DNA from: Cloeon dipterum
Taxonomy: Eukaryota; Arthropoda; Insecta; Ephemeroptera; Baetidae
Direction: 5' to 3'
Assembly: GCF_949628265.1 (NCBI RefSeq)
Contig: NC_088790.1
Coordinates: forward strand, 21,270,545-21,334,544
Length of the DNA: 64,000 nt
Part shown: positions 1 through 11,510 of the stretch, in pieces
Numbering within the stretch: position 1 is the first letter of the stretch
Layout: the number at the start of each line of letters is the position of its first letter
Made by a program: the position numbers and the translations under genes
Notes under the pieces: model-generated
Databases searched by the model: none
What the model saw: only the letters and a program-made list of their open reading frames with translations
What the model was told of the DNA's origin: nothing

Positions 1-1277
1 AGAAAATACTGTTATCAAACGCAATTAATTACAAATTAAGAGTAGCAAACTTAATTTAGGAGTTACGACTGAATGTGGATGCATGTTGAACCTTTATTAC
101 CGCTACACACGCGCATACACAGTCCAACAGAGTTGATTGTACATTTCGTCTGGAATCTCCCCCTTTTCCTCCACAGTTTGTGAGTCCCAAAAATCATTTT
201 CGTGCAATCGTATGTTTTTTATAAAAAAATATTTATTTAGTGCGTTACGACTCGTGGGGATGCTCATTGCCAGTCACTTAGATTGTGTATTACCTGATCT
301 TGAGGAGACTTTGTTTATTTAATTATTCATTACTCCCACTTTAATGTTATTTACCTATTTATTGTGTATTATCTGGTATGTAAATTTAATTGATAATTAT
401 TATGAAACAATAAACGCTTCAGTGTATGAAAAATGGATTATTTGCTTTCATTTTGAACAAAATGATTTTACTAATACAGTAAAAACTCCCTAAATATTCC
501 ATAACAAATTAATGAGAACCGCCTGAAAATGATCAAAATTTCAATGGTAATTTTAAATCGCACTAAAATTAAAGCGGAAAATCAATTGAACTTTGGTCAG
601 CAATAATTTAGTAATTTAAATGTTACTGCTCAAATTTTAATTAGCCCTGGAGTTTCGTTGTCAGTTGATACAAAAAGAAGGCTAAGAGATTTAAAGTTGA
701 TAATTTAAAAGAAGCTAACAAAAATTGTAAAATCAATGAAACACATCCCTCTTTGAAGCTGCGTTCTAGTTGTGAAACGTTTCATTTTTCAATTTCAAAT
801 TGAACTGGCAGCTTTGTTAGAAACTATATTGGCATGAAATTCATCTCAAACTGGTCAAACTGTTATAATTAAGCTAACCACCTCAAAGTTGAGCTTTCAG
901 TCTTTGAAAGCCATGTCTATATCCTCAGGATATAAAAGTCAAAAGAAAAGAGCCCGCGTACTTTACTTCCTATTTACTAACAGTTAAAAATTTGATACTT
1001 CCACCCGAATTGGAAGTTTTCAAAGTCAGTAAAGTCACAGCATTAGTTATGGTGGCAACTCATTAAGCGTCCATATTCAATTTAAATGGACTCCCCAGTG
1101 CGAAAATCCCGTTCGTGTCAAGACGAACCACGTTTCTTTGTCCAAGTCACAAAAAAGGGACTGGACGCTAACTAAATCTAATTCATAACCATAACATCAA
1201 GATGTTTGGATATATATGAATTGATAATGAAGAAAATGCATAGTCAGATATAATCAGGTACCACTATACACAAATCA
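1..1277. other. AT-rich intergenic DNA, no gene seen
   Basis: This stretch lies beyond the 3' end of BCAS2. It is strongly AT-rich and has only short chance open frames; the longest is about 60 codons and looks like no protein family I know. I see no tRNA, no repeat array and no exon with credible splice sites. It may hold the tail of the BCAS2 transcript or regulatory DNA of a gene outside the window, but the sequence does not show either. Confidence 0.6.
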
Positions 1278-1283
1278 TTTATT
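1278..1283 (-). terminator. Poly(A) signal of BCAS2
   Basis: An AATAAA hexamer on the minus strand lies about 48 nt after the BCAS2 stop codon, a normal distance for a short 3' UTR. The assignment rests on sequence and position only. Confidence 0.6.
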
Positions 1284-1330
1284 CAATAAAAAATCCATTT
1301 AATGCTTATAGTTAGCCGCATCCTTAAATT

Positions 1331-2026
1331 TTACTCTCCACTCTCAGCGGAAACGGCTGCTTCAGAGCGCAGAGTGTTCTCTAACAACGCACACGCTTGC
1401 TCGATTTCGTAGTTTTTAGACACAAGTCCGACCCACTTAGTCTCGAGGGCCTTGAGGTTGTCGCCGGCCTGCAGCTGCTCGTTCTTCCGCTGCCAGTTAA
1501 CCTCCTGGATGGACTTACGCAGCGACTGCAGCTGTTTCTGTGCGCTCAACACTAATTGGATCAGAACTTCCAGGTAGCTCTTCCACGACTCGCAACTGTG
1601 CTCCAGCATCAGCTCGAGGTTGCAAATTCGAGTCGCCTGGTGCTGCAGCTGCGCCATCGAGTTGTCCACGCACTCGCTCCACGCCGAGATGTCCGTCATT
1701 TTGCCAGACGGAGGCGTGGGAAGCTCGTACCTCTTCATGCTCAACAGGTCCATCGGCTGCTTTTGGGCCAATCTCTCGAATTCCTTAAAAGAAACAATTA
1801 ATGATTTTCTTCGTTCAAAATAAAAATGTGAATGGCATACCTTTTTCATGGTGTCGGTTTCGAAGGCGCTCAAGTTCAGCTGCGGAAGGTGCTCGAGGTA
1901 GTTCTTCGTGGGTCTGTACCTTTTGTTCTCTTCCTCCACCATCGCAAGGGCAGCCTCCCTGATTCCTGGCTCGTCGTAACCCTGATCGATGTAGGGCAGA
2001 GCGTCGACCACAACTTCGTTTGCCAT
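1331..2026 (-). CDS. BCAS2: Pre-mRNA-splicing factor BCAS2/SPF27
   Basis: This is a core subunit of the Prp19/CDC5L (NTC) complex, which acts in the nucleus during spliceosome activation. There are two coding exons, 2026-1841 and 1783-1331, split in phase 0 by a 57-nt GT-AG intron; the product has 212 residues, against about 225 in human. Family signatures are easy to see: the N-terminal [14 protein letters not shown], then [40 protein letters not shown], and in the coiled-coil half [25 protein letters not shown] and LVSKNYEIE. The C-terminal half is heptad-rich, as expected for the part that binds CDC5L. The start is the ATG of ACCATGG, five bases after a likely 3' splice site, so the 5' leader is spliced. 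The tail ends soon after LENTLRSE and lacks the longer basic tail of vertebrates. Identification is firm. Confidence 0.95.
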   Translation of the reverse strand: MANEVVVDALPYIDQGYDEPGIREAALAMVEEENKRYRPTKNYLEHLPQLNLSAFETDTMKKVCHSHFYFERRKSLIVSFKEFERLAQKQPMDLLSMKRYELPTPPSGKMTDISAWSECVDNSMAQLQHQATRICNLELMLEHSCESWKSYLEVLIQLVLSAQKQLQSLRKSIQEVNWQRKNEQLQAGDNLKALETKWVGLVSKNYEIEQACALLENTLRSEAAVSAESGE

Positions 2027-2330
2027 GGTTTCTAAACGAAAATAAATGTTAGATTCGAACCAAATTGCCATCAAATAATTGTTCTTACATGATCCTTTAT
2101 CAAATTTAATTTCACTTTGCTGAAGTTTTTCGTAGTCCAATGCAAAAACGATTTTTAATCAGGAAATTAGAAAAACCATAAGCAGTGACAACAAACGATC
2201 AAAGCCAAACGCGGGCTCGGCTATGGGCTGTGCATGTTTTGCTACAGCAGCGCTAACGTGGGTGATCGATGAACCAAATTTTAAACGCGTCGGGAACTCG
2301 AGTTAAGTTTTAGCCAAGAGTGTGCGCATC
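2027..2330 (-). other. BCAS2 spliced 5' leader and probable promoter
   Basis: On the minus strand a good donor (AT|gtaagaac, exon end at 2089) and an acceptor five bases before the BCAS2 ATG (ttcgtttag, exon start 2031) define a 58-nt intron in the 5' UTR. The leader exon therefore lies above 2089. Its upstream limit is not visible; the mildly GC-richer stretch to about 2330 is the likely promoter. Reading the leader as coding is not supported: the frame that continues into BCAS2 begins with TTG, not ATG, and splicing brings a stop just before the real start. Confidence 0.5.
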
Positions 2331-2763
2331 GTGCTCTCAATCAATAGAAGTTTTGGAAATTTTTGTGGGTCTTCTGACTCTAACTAATTTGATAGATTGA
2401 TCGGATTGATCCCTTTGTCAATCACATATAATATTTATATATATACACGATATTTTGTAACTTGAAGGAGAGTTAATAAAAATATTATTTTGATTTTATT
2501 TCTTTATTTGACACATTAAGACAAAGAGAGAGGCCTCACATTACAGCCACAGCAAACCTAAAAGACACTTAACTTTTGATTTGTTCTGGTTCTTATCGAG
2601 CTAAAAGCTAAATAGTAAAACTTGCTGCGCGTCATCAATAATTATATCAATTCGATTGCTATGAATTTTTGGCACTTACTATATTTTCGCAGAATACTAC
2701 AATCCATATTGATTTTAATGTGAACAGGACAATTTAAATAATTTAATACAAATATTAATAGTG
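2331..2763. other. Spacer between agrin 3' end and BCAS2 promoter
   Basis: This AT-rich DNA has no credible coding potential. Two more AATAAA hexamers on the minus strand fall around 2494-2506 and could serve as alternative distal poly(A) signals of agrin. Agrin and BCAS2 are head-to-tail on one strand, only about 0.5 kb apart. Confidence 0.5.
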
Positions 2764-2769
2764 TTTATT
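2764..2769 (-). terminator. Candidate poly(A) signal of agrin
   Basis: AATAAA on the minus strand about 290 nt after the agrin stop codon. It is the first such hexamer after the stop in this AT-rich 3' UTR. Later copies near 2500 could be used instead. Confidence 0.45.
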
Positions 2770-3061
2770 TGAACACTCTTAAGATACAATAATTATAACA
2801 TGTCATTCTTCATAAAGCATTGTGCTTTAAAAATATTTACAAACATATCAAACAATATTATTTTTCAACTAAAAATAAAGGAATTTGCAGTACAACCTAT
2901 TCCATATCACTCACTCAACGCACCTAGAATTAATTATTTCACAAAACTCGTCACTACATTGCTCTTATAATGTTAATTTAAGTCTCACAGTAGACAAAAT
3001 ATTTACAAAACCAGTCCATATTCTCTGATTAATTGGATCACTCAGTCAAAAAATTTAACTG

Positions 3062-6000
3062 TCAATTTGCATCACAGAACTGCAGTGAATTTACGTCCAC
3101 GTGTCCGATCAGATCCAGTGGTCTCTTTTCTGCGGTGACACTGTCAAAGCAACCCCTGAAACCAAGGTAGTACGGCGCTGGAAGACCCGGTGGCAAGCCC
3201 GAGGCTCCACCTGAAATATTTAAATTTTACTGTCAGAGGGCAAAAATTACACATAAAAGTCTAAAATGTTAAATTAACTACTTCAATTTTTTTACCTATG
3301 CGCACGAAATTTTTTAAGATAATATATGTTTTCATGGATTTTTTAGTTATCCTCTTTGATTAAGTACAAAAAGTTTAAAAAAACTTGCCTATCCAAAGGT
3401 AGCCAGTGCTGTTTAATAGTATAGAGCCTTGTTCAGCTACCGCTTTGTCTGGGGAGGAACCATCGACCATGATGTGCGCTAGGCGTTTCCTCCTGTGCAC
3501 AAGAATTGTGTGCCACTCTCCATCAGATACAAACGACTGTGAAAATACAATTATTTTAACTGTCTCAGCTCGATGGAAGTGGAAGTCTCTACCTTTGAGC
3601 GGACTGTGAGGATGCTCTTTTGTTTTCCAAGATTAAAACTGAGCTCAGGGTAGCCATCGGCTAATGCAATGGCGAGGTAGCTGTTTGACACGGGTTTTCC
3701 TTCACTAGTCCAAAGCAGAAGTCCATCTGGGTCTGTCGTTCGAACTTTAAGCTCGTACCGATTGGATTTCTCAACTTTGCGCCTGTGTTTGAAAATTTGG
3801 TTAAAAAAAATATTGAATTTTGGCTTAAAATCAGGTTAAAGCATTAATGAAAATTGTTAGTACCCTTTTGCATAGAATGTGCCTCCAGTTAGTTCTGTTG
3901 TGAAAAGCGCGTGTTAGTGCTTCTAGCCACGAATCTTAGCAAACTCACATTTTGTGGCCCTTATTAGGAAACCGAAGGAATGTCTCCCCTGAGAACTTGA
4001 CTGGCCTATTTAGTGTTTCTTCTCCATTTCCTGTGAAAAATAGTTATTTCAAATAAAAAAAGCATTGGTTGCGGACTTACTAAATTCACAATGAAGCCCT
4101 GTAAATCCATTGACGCATTTACACTTGTATTTATTGAATTTGGGCTCGCACACCCCTCCGTTTTTACAAGCGGACTTTAAGCATGGCGGCCCCTGGAAGT
4201 GCGTGACCCGCTTCTTGGACACGGCGTGCTTAGCAAAGTTTTCGACAACCTCGCCACCGTTCACTGCCACGAGTTGAATTGCCCCGTCTAATCCGGCCGT
4301 GACGCCAGAACTTTTGTGCACGTCATCAGCTGAACTGAATATACATTTGAGAGTAAATATTTATTTGTTATTAAAATGTTTCCTCAAACTTACGGTACAC
4401 CACCGATATAGAGGGGCTGCTCAAGGTTCAGTTCATTCAAGGGTGGACCTGAGAAACCTTTGACAGGGCTCTGATCGTCCAGTTGTAAGGTTCCCTCCCT
4501 GTCGATTCGCGTCACCAGTACCTTGTGCCATTTGTTCAAGCTGACTCTTTGCTCAGACCTGTTTGAAAAATGTTGAAAATGTTTCTCGATTATATAATAA
4601 TATGTACTAACGTAATGCTAGCGTGGCCACTTCCAAGGTTGAATTTGAATTGGACGTGGCTGTTGACCAGGTTGATCGAAACAAAGTCGCCTCGGCCTCC
4701 GTCCATTTGGCCGTTGTACAGCAGAAGGCCGGAAGGAGATCTCGTAAAGAACCAAACCTCCAGCGAGAAGGAACGGGCAACGTTTTCCAGCTTTGGTAAA
4801 GCTAAATATGAGTCTCCCTCAAAGTTGGGCGTGAAAACGTCAAGACCTTTGTCATCCACAACTGGAAATGAATCATTTTAATTTCCTAAAGACGTTAGAA
4901 TCCCAAATTGGTGTTAAAATAAAATAAATTAATTAAAAAATTTAGATTAAATATCCTTGGGTCAGAAGCAGCAGTATCTATGATTTTATTTAATTTTTAT
5001 TCACTAAGTAGTATCTTTCATGAATCTCTAATTCAATGGATTATAAAACACATTAGCTCTTAATATCAGGATGTGAAAATTTAGGGTAGAACAGAAACTG
5101 ACCTTGCTTGCAAAGCACTCCTGTTTTTCCTGGCGGACACTGACAAGTAAAGCCATTGTCCAGTTCGAGACAGGTAGCCCCAGCGTCACAAGGCGACGAA
5201 GCGCAAGGCATGATGTTCAGTTCGCAAGTGTCTCCAGAGAAGCCTGGCAAACAAGCGCATTTGAAACTGACGGCGTTGTCGGAGAAGCAAGTGCCACCGT
5301 TGAGGCAGGGCAGGGTCGAGCAGGGATTGTCTGTGCTGCATTCCCTCACCCCCAGGGTGCGCTCGACGAGGGGATCTCTGCCGGCGTGCAACTCGACAAC
5401 TTTGCGGCCGATTTTCAGCATTCGAATGCAGCCCATTAAGCCTTGACGCGTGCCAATGTTTTCAAAAACCCTTACAAGTGATAAATTTAATTTGAATTTA
5501 TTAAAAAAAAATAAACAGATGTAAAACCTTTTTTCGTCAGTAGGAACGGATCCAACAAAGGCGTCCTCTACGAGATCCAAAGATTTCAGAATTCCAGGTG
5601 ATTGGCCAGCCACGTCGACGGTATTGTCCAAACGAAGAACACCATCTCTCTGGTATCTTCTCGCCACTAAGTGATGGAATTTTCGTAGTTGTACCTTTTC
5701 ATGGGAAGTTATGACGACTGGACCACTTCCCAAATTATACCTAAACTCCACAAATCTGCCGCAAAAAATGTTTTTAATTTATTTTCTACTATTGTTTAAA
5801 AAAAATATCATACCCATTCACCACAGCAAGAGATATAAAGTCGCCTGAACCATCAGCATTTTGTTGGTTGTACAGTAAAATTGTGTCGTTGGTGTAAGTT
5901 TTGAATTCCATCTCAATACTGATTTTGTTGTACGCCTTAAGTCTCTTCAACTGGACAAACGAGTGCCCGTCAAAAGAAGCAACCTCATAATCTAAAACAA

Positions 6001-9000
6001 ATTTGGAGATTTGGTTACGATTTGATGGGAAAAATCCAGGGACATCTAAATTAAGAAGCTAGAGCGGAAATTACAACGTGCTATCCAAAATCAAGGCAAA
6101 TTAATTTTATTAATTTATTTTCCAAATTATAGCTTTTAACCAAATTTTGATAATTTAATCAATGCATCGTAATATTTTTTCAAGCGGATTTTTACGCACC
6201 TTTCTTAGCAGCAGCTTCTTGGCAGTGGATTCCAGTCCAGTCACTTCCACAAAGACACTCGAAAACTCCTTCATCCAGATCAACACAAGTGCCACCATTC
6301 ATGCACGGCTGAGAGGCACAACCCTTTCTCCTCCGAGAGTTGTTTGCTGCGAAAATATTTGTGGTTCGAGCAAAATGGTCACTCTCCTAAATTTTTTTTC
6401 CACCAACCTAAGCAGCCCTGGTGGTCCGGCGCCTCAACAAGTCCGTCCCTGCAAACACAAGTGCCTTTGAAGCAGCGAGTGTGCATGACAGAGCAATCCG
6501 CATTGCGAGAGCAGGAGTCGCCGAGCAGCGAGCGCGCCAGCACCACGGAAGGGGTAGCTTTTAGCAGGGCTGAGTGCCGCCACCACACTGAGCTGCCCTC
6601 CACGTGCTCTTGCGGTGACAGGTGACGAGTGGACTTGACAACTGGAGCAGCAGGGTTGCTTGTCCACCTATGCGTAGGCGCCTCAGTCACTGCCAAAAAT
6701 TTGAATACTATATATTTTCTGAGATTCAGACGCTAAAATAATTATACCTTACAACGCAAGAGATGTTTAATTTCAATATTATTTATTGCTTAAAACATTT
6801 GGGAATAATTTTGAATGCTAACAATGATCTTGTTTGTAAAATAAATTTCTAGCGCAAAAATAATTATTCCTTTCCGGAAATTAAAAAAATGACCCACTCG
6901 TCTTGTCTACCGTTAAAATATCATAACGATCGAATAAAAACTGGCTTTAAGATCCAATTTTGAATAATTTCCCATGTGGAGCTCCTTAACTAATTAAAGA
7001 TTTACCCCTGGTGATATATCATAACTCGCTAGATATTACAAAAATTTATGCTTTTGCCAAAAACTAAAACATCGAATCCAAAGAGCTCCCTTAAGCGATA
7101 GAAATAAAATATTATTCATACCTGTTTTCCTGCACATCGCAATACTTTGAACTTCTATATTCATTTGGATTTTGCACGCGTATTGTTTCATATGGCATTC
7201 AGTCGCATAGATCCTTCCATCAGAACCACAGACAGTCTATACAATACATATTTTTATTTTATCCTGTGTGATAGATAATTCATACCTGTGAGCTTGTCGG
7301 CGTTTTCTCTGAACATGTAATCTTGCAAACACACTCAGGTTCAGTGCCTTTCCTTTCGCACACTGCCCCATGGCGGCAAACCATCTGCTTGCATTTCAAA
7401 GGCTTCCTTTTCCTTTTTCTCACTGAAAACAGATATAAAATATTAGCTACTAATTTACCAAACGTGATTTTGTTAACATTTAACGCATCCTTTAGAGCCC
7501 AAAATCAGTCCAGGTCCGCATTCAGTGCACTTTTGGCCTGAAACACCTGGCTTGCAGACGCAGTTTCCCGTCATTTGCTCACAATCTTGTCTTACTGACC
7601 CCAACGCCGAGCATTGGCATGCTGAAAAAATCAATTAGAACCGTTCCAGGCGAGAAAATTTTTCTTACAAATGCAGCCCATGTATCCTTCAGAGAGTTTG
7701 TGCAAGCCCCAAAATCCAGGCTCGCAACGATCACACTTGTCGCCCATGACACCAGGTCGGCAGTCGCAGTTACCTGTTTTTTCGTCGCATTTTTGTGAAT
7801 AGGAGCCTGCAAATAAAATTAAATCAAACCTCCATTTCCAGAAAAATATAAGTGGAACAAACCTAATTTGTTACAATCACACATAGTTGGACATCCAGCA
7901 TTGTCTGGGCCTTGTGCCATAGTTTCTCCATCAGGACAGCAGCCAAACCACGACTCATTGCAATTTTTCCTGAATTTTATAATACCTATTCGCAAGTAAA
8001 GTGATTCAATTGATTTTTTATTCAAGTAAATCTCACTTTTCCTGCAGCATTTGGCATATTTTGAAGTGTGATGGCAGTAGCTTCCTAAGGGACAGTCCCG
8101 TCTGTCAGGGCCGTCTCCACAGTTTATTTCCACACCTGATACCGGATCTAGCAATGGAGGGGCACCATTGCATGCACTTCCATACAATCCTGGCGAACAA
8201 AAGAAATTTAAAAATTTTGAAGAAAACATTCAATAAATTTATATCTAATTTTTAATATAATTTCTTAAGAAAAAACTTGCTGTTGATTTTAAGCATTTTA
8301 AATGACTATTTGAATATGATGGAAACATTTTTTTAAGATTTGTTTTGCCTCGTCTTTCTCATTAAGGATAGACAGAAACACGCACCTATAGTTTTCTCTT
8401 CGCATTCTCCAAAGAAGTCAATTTGAAGTTCTTGTGACCCAGCACATCCAGCTCTGATCATTTCGCACTCGCTGCCGTAAGTGAGACCATCTGAGGCACA
8501 CACAGGCTCAGGGCTGCTCGACTGGCACTCTTCAGGGCAAACACACGCCCCGTCTCTGCATACGGAGCCAAATCGGCACTTCTTGTTGTTGCACGCATCT
8601 GGAAATAATAAAAGACTTATATGTTTTTAATTTTGGTACGTACGAAAATTCAGCTTACCACAAACGCCAGGGTGCGCAATTGTTACCATTTTCTGCATTT
8701 TGCACGCATAAATTCGCAGCTCGCACTCTGAGAAGTATGTTATCCCATCACTTCCGCAGATAGGGGTGGTTATCTAGAAATAATAATAAATAATGCGTTA
8801 TTCGTTAAAGGATTTTTACTTACATTTGACATGCAACTCTGCTGAGGACAAACGCACTTGGCATCTCCGTTCTGGTCGCTTTCACACATTGAGTAAAAAT
8901 CGCACTTCTTTGATTTGCAACCATCTGTAAAAGAATTAAACGTTTCTGTATTCAAAAATTTTTAATTCAGATGATCTAATTTAATCGGGAAATGCTTATA

Positions 9001-10972
9001 TCTTTTTACTATTATTATGAACTGAGTGAATAGAAATAAATCAAACTTAATAAATTAAAAAAATTTTGGAAAGCTTAGCTTGTTAGTAATTCTAATTTTC
9101 ATACCACAAAGTCCCTCATAAAGAATTGCAGTGTGCCGCTGCCTCAAGCAACTCTCCTGGCGTAATTTGCACTCGTTGTCGTACGAGAGACCATCAGATC
9201 CGCAGACAGGCGAAAACTCAGCTGAACACGTTGGACACTCGCAGTGGGCCTGTCCATCGGCCTTCTCCACACAGTGTCCGCCGAAGGGACACACGTGCTT
9301 AGAGCAAGGACCACCAGTTCCTGCACAATCAGCACTTTCAGCAAAATAGAAGATGAATGAAATCGTTTGGAGAGCTCACCGCACAGCCCTTTGTGGGCAA
9401 TCGCCAATTTTTTGCCTTTGAGACAAGTTTCTCTCAGCAAATGGCACTCAGACTCGTACGTCTGGCCGTCCTCGCCGCAGACGGGCCTGAAAACAGGCGC
9501 ACAATCGCTTGGACAGGTGCACTCTGCGATTCCTTGCTTGTTCACCGAGCACGCTTGGCCAGGACCGCACCGGACACCCTGGCAAGGGTTCACCCCGCTA
9601 GAGCACTCGCCTCGGTAAATGATGCGCAGATCCTTAAAATTGTACAATTATAGAAAAATAGAACGATGTGCTCCTTGAAATACCTAGCAATTTAAAATAA
9701 ATTCATTTTGATTGAATTCAATTATACTTTTTTGAACGTGTTTTTATTGCGGAGAAGTTTTGATCAATGATTTTAAGAAATTAATTACTTTTTGAGTTCT
9801 GCACGCTTCCTGTCGCAGAGAGCATTCATTTATGTAGGTTTTGCCATCTGAAGCACAAATTGGAGACAACTCTAGTGGACATATCTCTCCGCACCGGCAC
9901 TCAGGGTTCCGATCTTCGTCTAACTGGCATTCTTCCGGCGCAGGACAGATAATATTGGAGCACGGATCTGAATCAAAAATTTGATTAGCAACACGGATTT
10001 CGGTGAAACGATAGGTAAAATTATAAAAGAAACGTGTCATGCAGGTTGCCTACTCTGTTCGTCAACAGGCGCAAATGCGTGTTAAAGAGCCAAACATGCT
10101 ATTGTAACCATGTTCTGCACATACCGCATTTTCCGTAATACTTGACGCTGATATCCAAATCCCGATTGCAAGCATTTCTTCTCAGCTCACACAGGTTTGC
10201 GTAGTCCGCGCCATCTGACCCACAAACGGCCCTGAAGCCCGACATTTCGCCTGGAGATTCAGTGCACTCAGCCGGGCACTCGCAATGTGCAGAGCGACCA
10301 TCGGCTGAGGCTATGCACTTTGCACCAATAGGACATACTTTTCGATGACAAGGATCAGGCAGCTCTAAAAATTTGAAAATAATAAATATCTGTTTTTGAA
10401 TTGTGTCTCGATATTCGCTTACCGCACTCTCTCTGGTGGACAACTTTGATTTGTTCCTGCCGTCTGCAGGCGGTCATCTTGAGCACGCACTCGCTGACGT
10501 AGGAGCGTCCGTCCGACCCGCAAACAGGCCTGTCCAGTCCGACGGCGGCGCACTGCTCTGGACACTGGCAGTTCATTTCGCCGTCCTTGTCCTTCACGCA
10601 CTTTGATCCGAACGAGCAGTAAACACCTCCGCACATTTCACCTCGATGTAGATAAGAACGCGGCTTGTAATTCAAATCTGCAACAAAATAAAGAATTGAT
10701 TGATTAAATGAATAAATATTTTTGTGCACAGCTAATTTTTAATTTTAGTTACAATTTATGTAAATGATTGTTCCGCTGACGAGTAAAAGTACGCAGAGCG
10801 CGACCGTCAAAGAGTGCAGCACACTTTGGCTGCAATTTCTCTGCCCGGGGAGCTCGACAATAATTGTCCTTTGAACAATTCCAGCGTTTTCAGCGCTTTG
10901 ATCCACAGAAGCCAAGTCAAAAGGAGGAACATGCCCTGAGCAATTTCCCGGAGACCATTTGCCAGGCATCAT
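3062..10972 (-). CDS. AGRN: Agrin, transmembrane-form transcript (about 1680 aa)
   Basis: Agrin is a basement-membrane/cell-surface proteoglycan. Exons that join in phase: 10972-10753, 10677-10423, 10364-10125, 9967-9789, 9632-9380, 9320-9105, 8924-8824, 8773-8659, 8598-8386, 8189-8037, 7985-7863, 7806-7669, 7621-7478, 7422-7286, 7236-7122, 6689-6408, 6346-6200, 5991-5814, 5755-5528, 5470-5103, 4861-4612, 4558-4394, 4334-4081, 4030-3949, 3782-3593, 3536-3389, 3210-3062. Residues 1-50 are cytoplasmic, 51-72 a hydrophobic type II anchor, then seven follistatin/Kazal units (about 86-590, each with VCGSDG-like cores), a Cys-rich linker with CCPDGET and AGCP, two laminin-EGF domains (680-783), an eighth Kazal (793-865), an EB-like Cys cluster, then EGF, LamG1, two EGFs, LamG2, EGF and LamG3. 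This is agrin domain order; it has one Kazal fewer than vertebrates and no SEA domain. The 51-nt intron at 8036-7986 is the least certain; without it the frame stays open and adds 17 residues. LamG3 uses a GC-AG intron. The alternative NtA start exon lies upstream. Confidence 0.92.
3864..3894 (-). other. Exon-like 31-nt segment at the agrin z-site position
   Basis: Inside the intron that splits the start of LamG3, a segment is flanked by a pyrimidine-containing acceptor (ttttcacaacag) and a gtacta donor. One frame would read [11 protein letters not shown]. The position matches the vertebrate z-site, where alternatively spliced exons control neural agrin activity. However, 31 nt breaks the reading frame, because the flanking exons join each other directly in phase (AT|G). 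If spliced in as it stands, it would bring a stop. It may be a cryptic, decoy or decayed exon, or chance. Confidence 0.2.
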
Positions 10973-11160
10973 GTTTGAAAAAATAAATACCGTTTACGGA
11001 AATAAGGAAATGTCTTTCAATAAAAATTGAGCTTGCTGGTTTGACAAGTTGTGCGACAGAGCTTTTAGCTCGGCAGTGAAGGGTACACTGACTGAAAGAG
11101 AGCTCGCGAGCAGCCATCCAGATTACACCCATGAGGGCGCAGCAGCTTTTCAAAACTCCG
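10973..11160 (-). promoter_or_regulatory. Probable start region of the transmembrane agrin transcript
   Basis: The transmembrane first exon begins with tandem ATGs (10972 and 10969) and has no good 3' splice site directly upstream, so it probably carries its own 5' UTR and promoter, as the equivalent exon does in vertebrates. A TCAGTC/TCAGTG pair on the minus strand at 11095-11086 resembles the arthropod initiator. I found no clear TATA box or downstream element. This is inference from position. Confidence 0.3.
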
Positions 11161-11510
11161 CCCCGTTTGTATTTTGCCTCACTAGCTAAATTAAAATTTC
11201 ATTAGCCGCTCACTGTCAACAAAACGTTTTCAAAAGAGCACTACAAAATGCATGGCAGAGCTGGGGAGAAAATTAAAATATATATAGCTACCCGTTTGTC
11301 AGACTCACGGAAGGTTAAAATTAATTACTCTCGAGCATTAATTTAAGCTCCAAAATCCAAATACGAAACTCTAAAATGGAATAAATTAACTAATTACATA
11401 TTAAACGTTATAGTTCTGATGTACTTAAAAATCGAAACCAATCAAAAATTATTTATAAATTACTTTTATTAGAATTATTAGTTATGTACAAAAATTTGTC
11501 AATACTTTGA

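Noticed and set aside
1784..2140. Continuous frame extending BCAS2 upstream and through its intron
   Set aside because: The upstream extension begins with TTG, contains canonical splice sites, and adds residues foreign to the BCAS2 family; the spliced model restores the family sequence exactly.
7969..8036. 67-nt GT-AG intron in the agrin linker (gtgag to ttcag)
   Set aside because: Although its splice sites look good, it shifts the frame and destroys the conserved CCPDGET motif; the 51-nt alternative or no intron keeps the frame.
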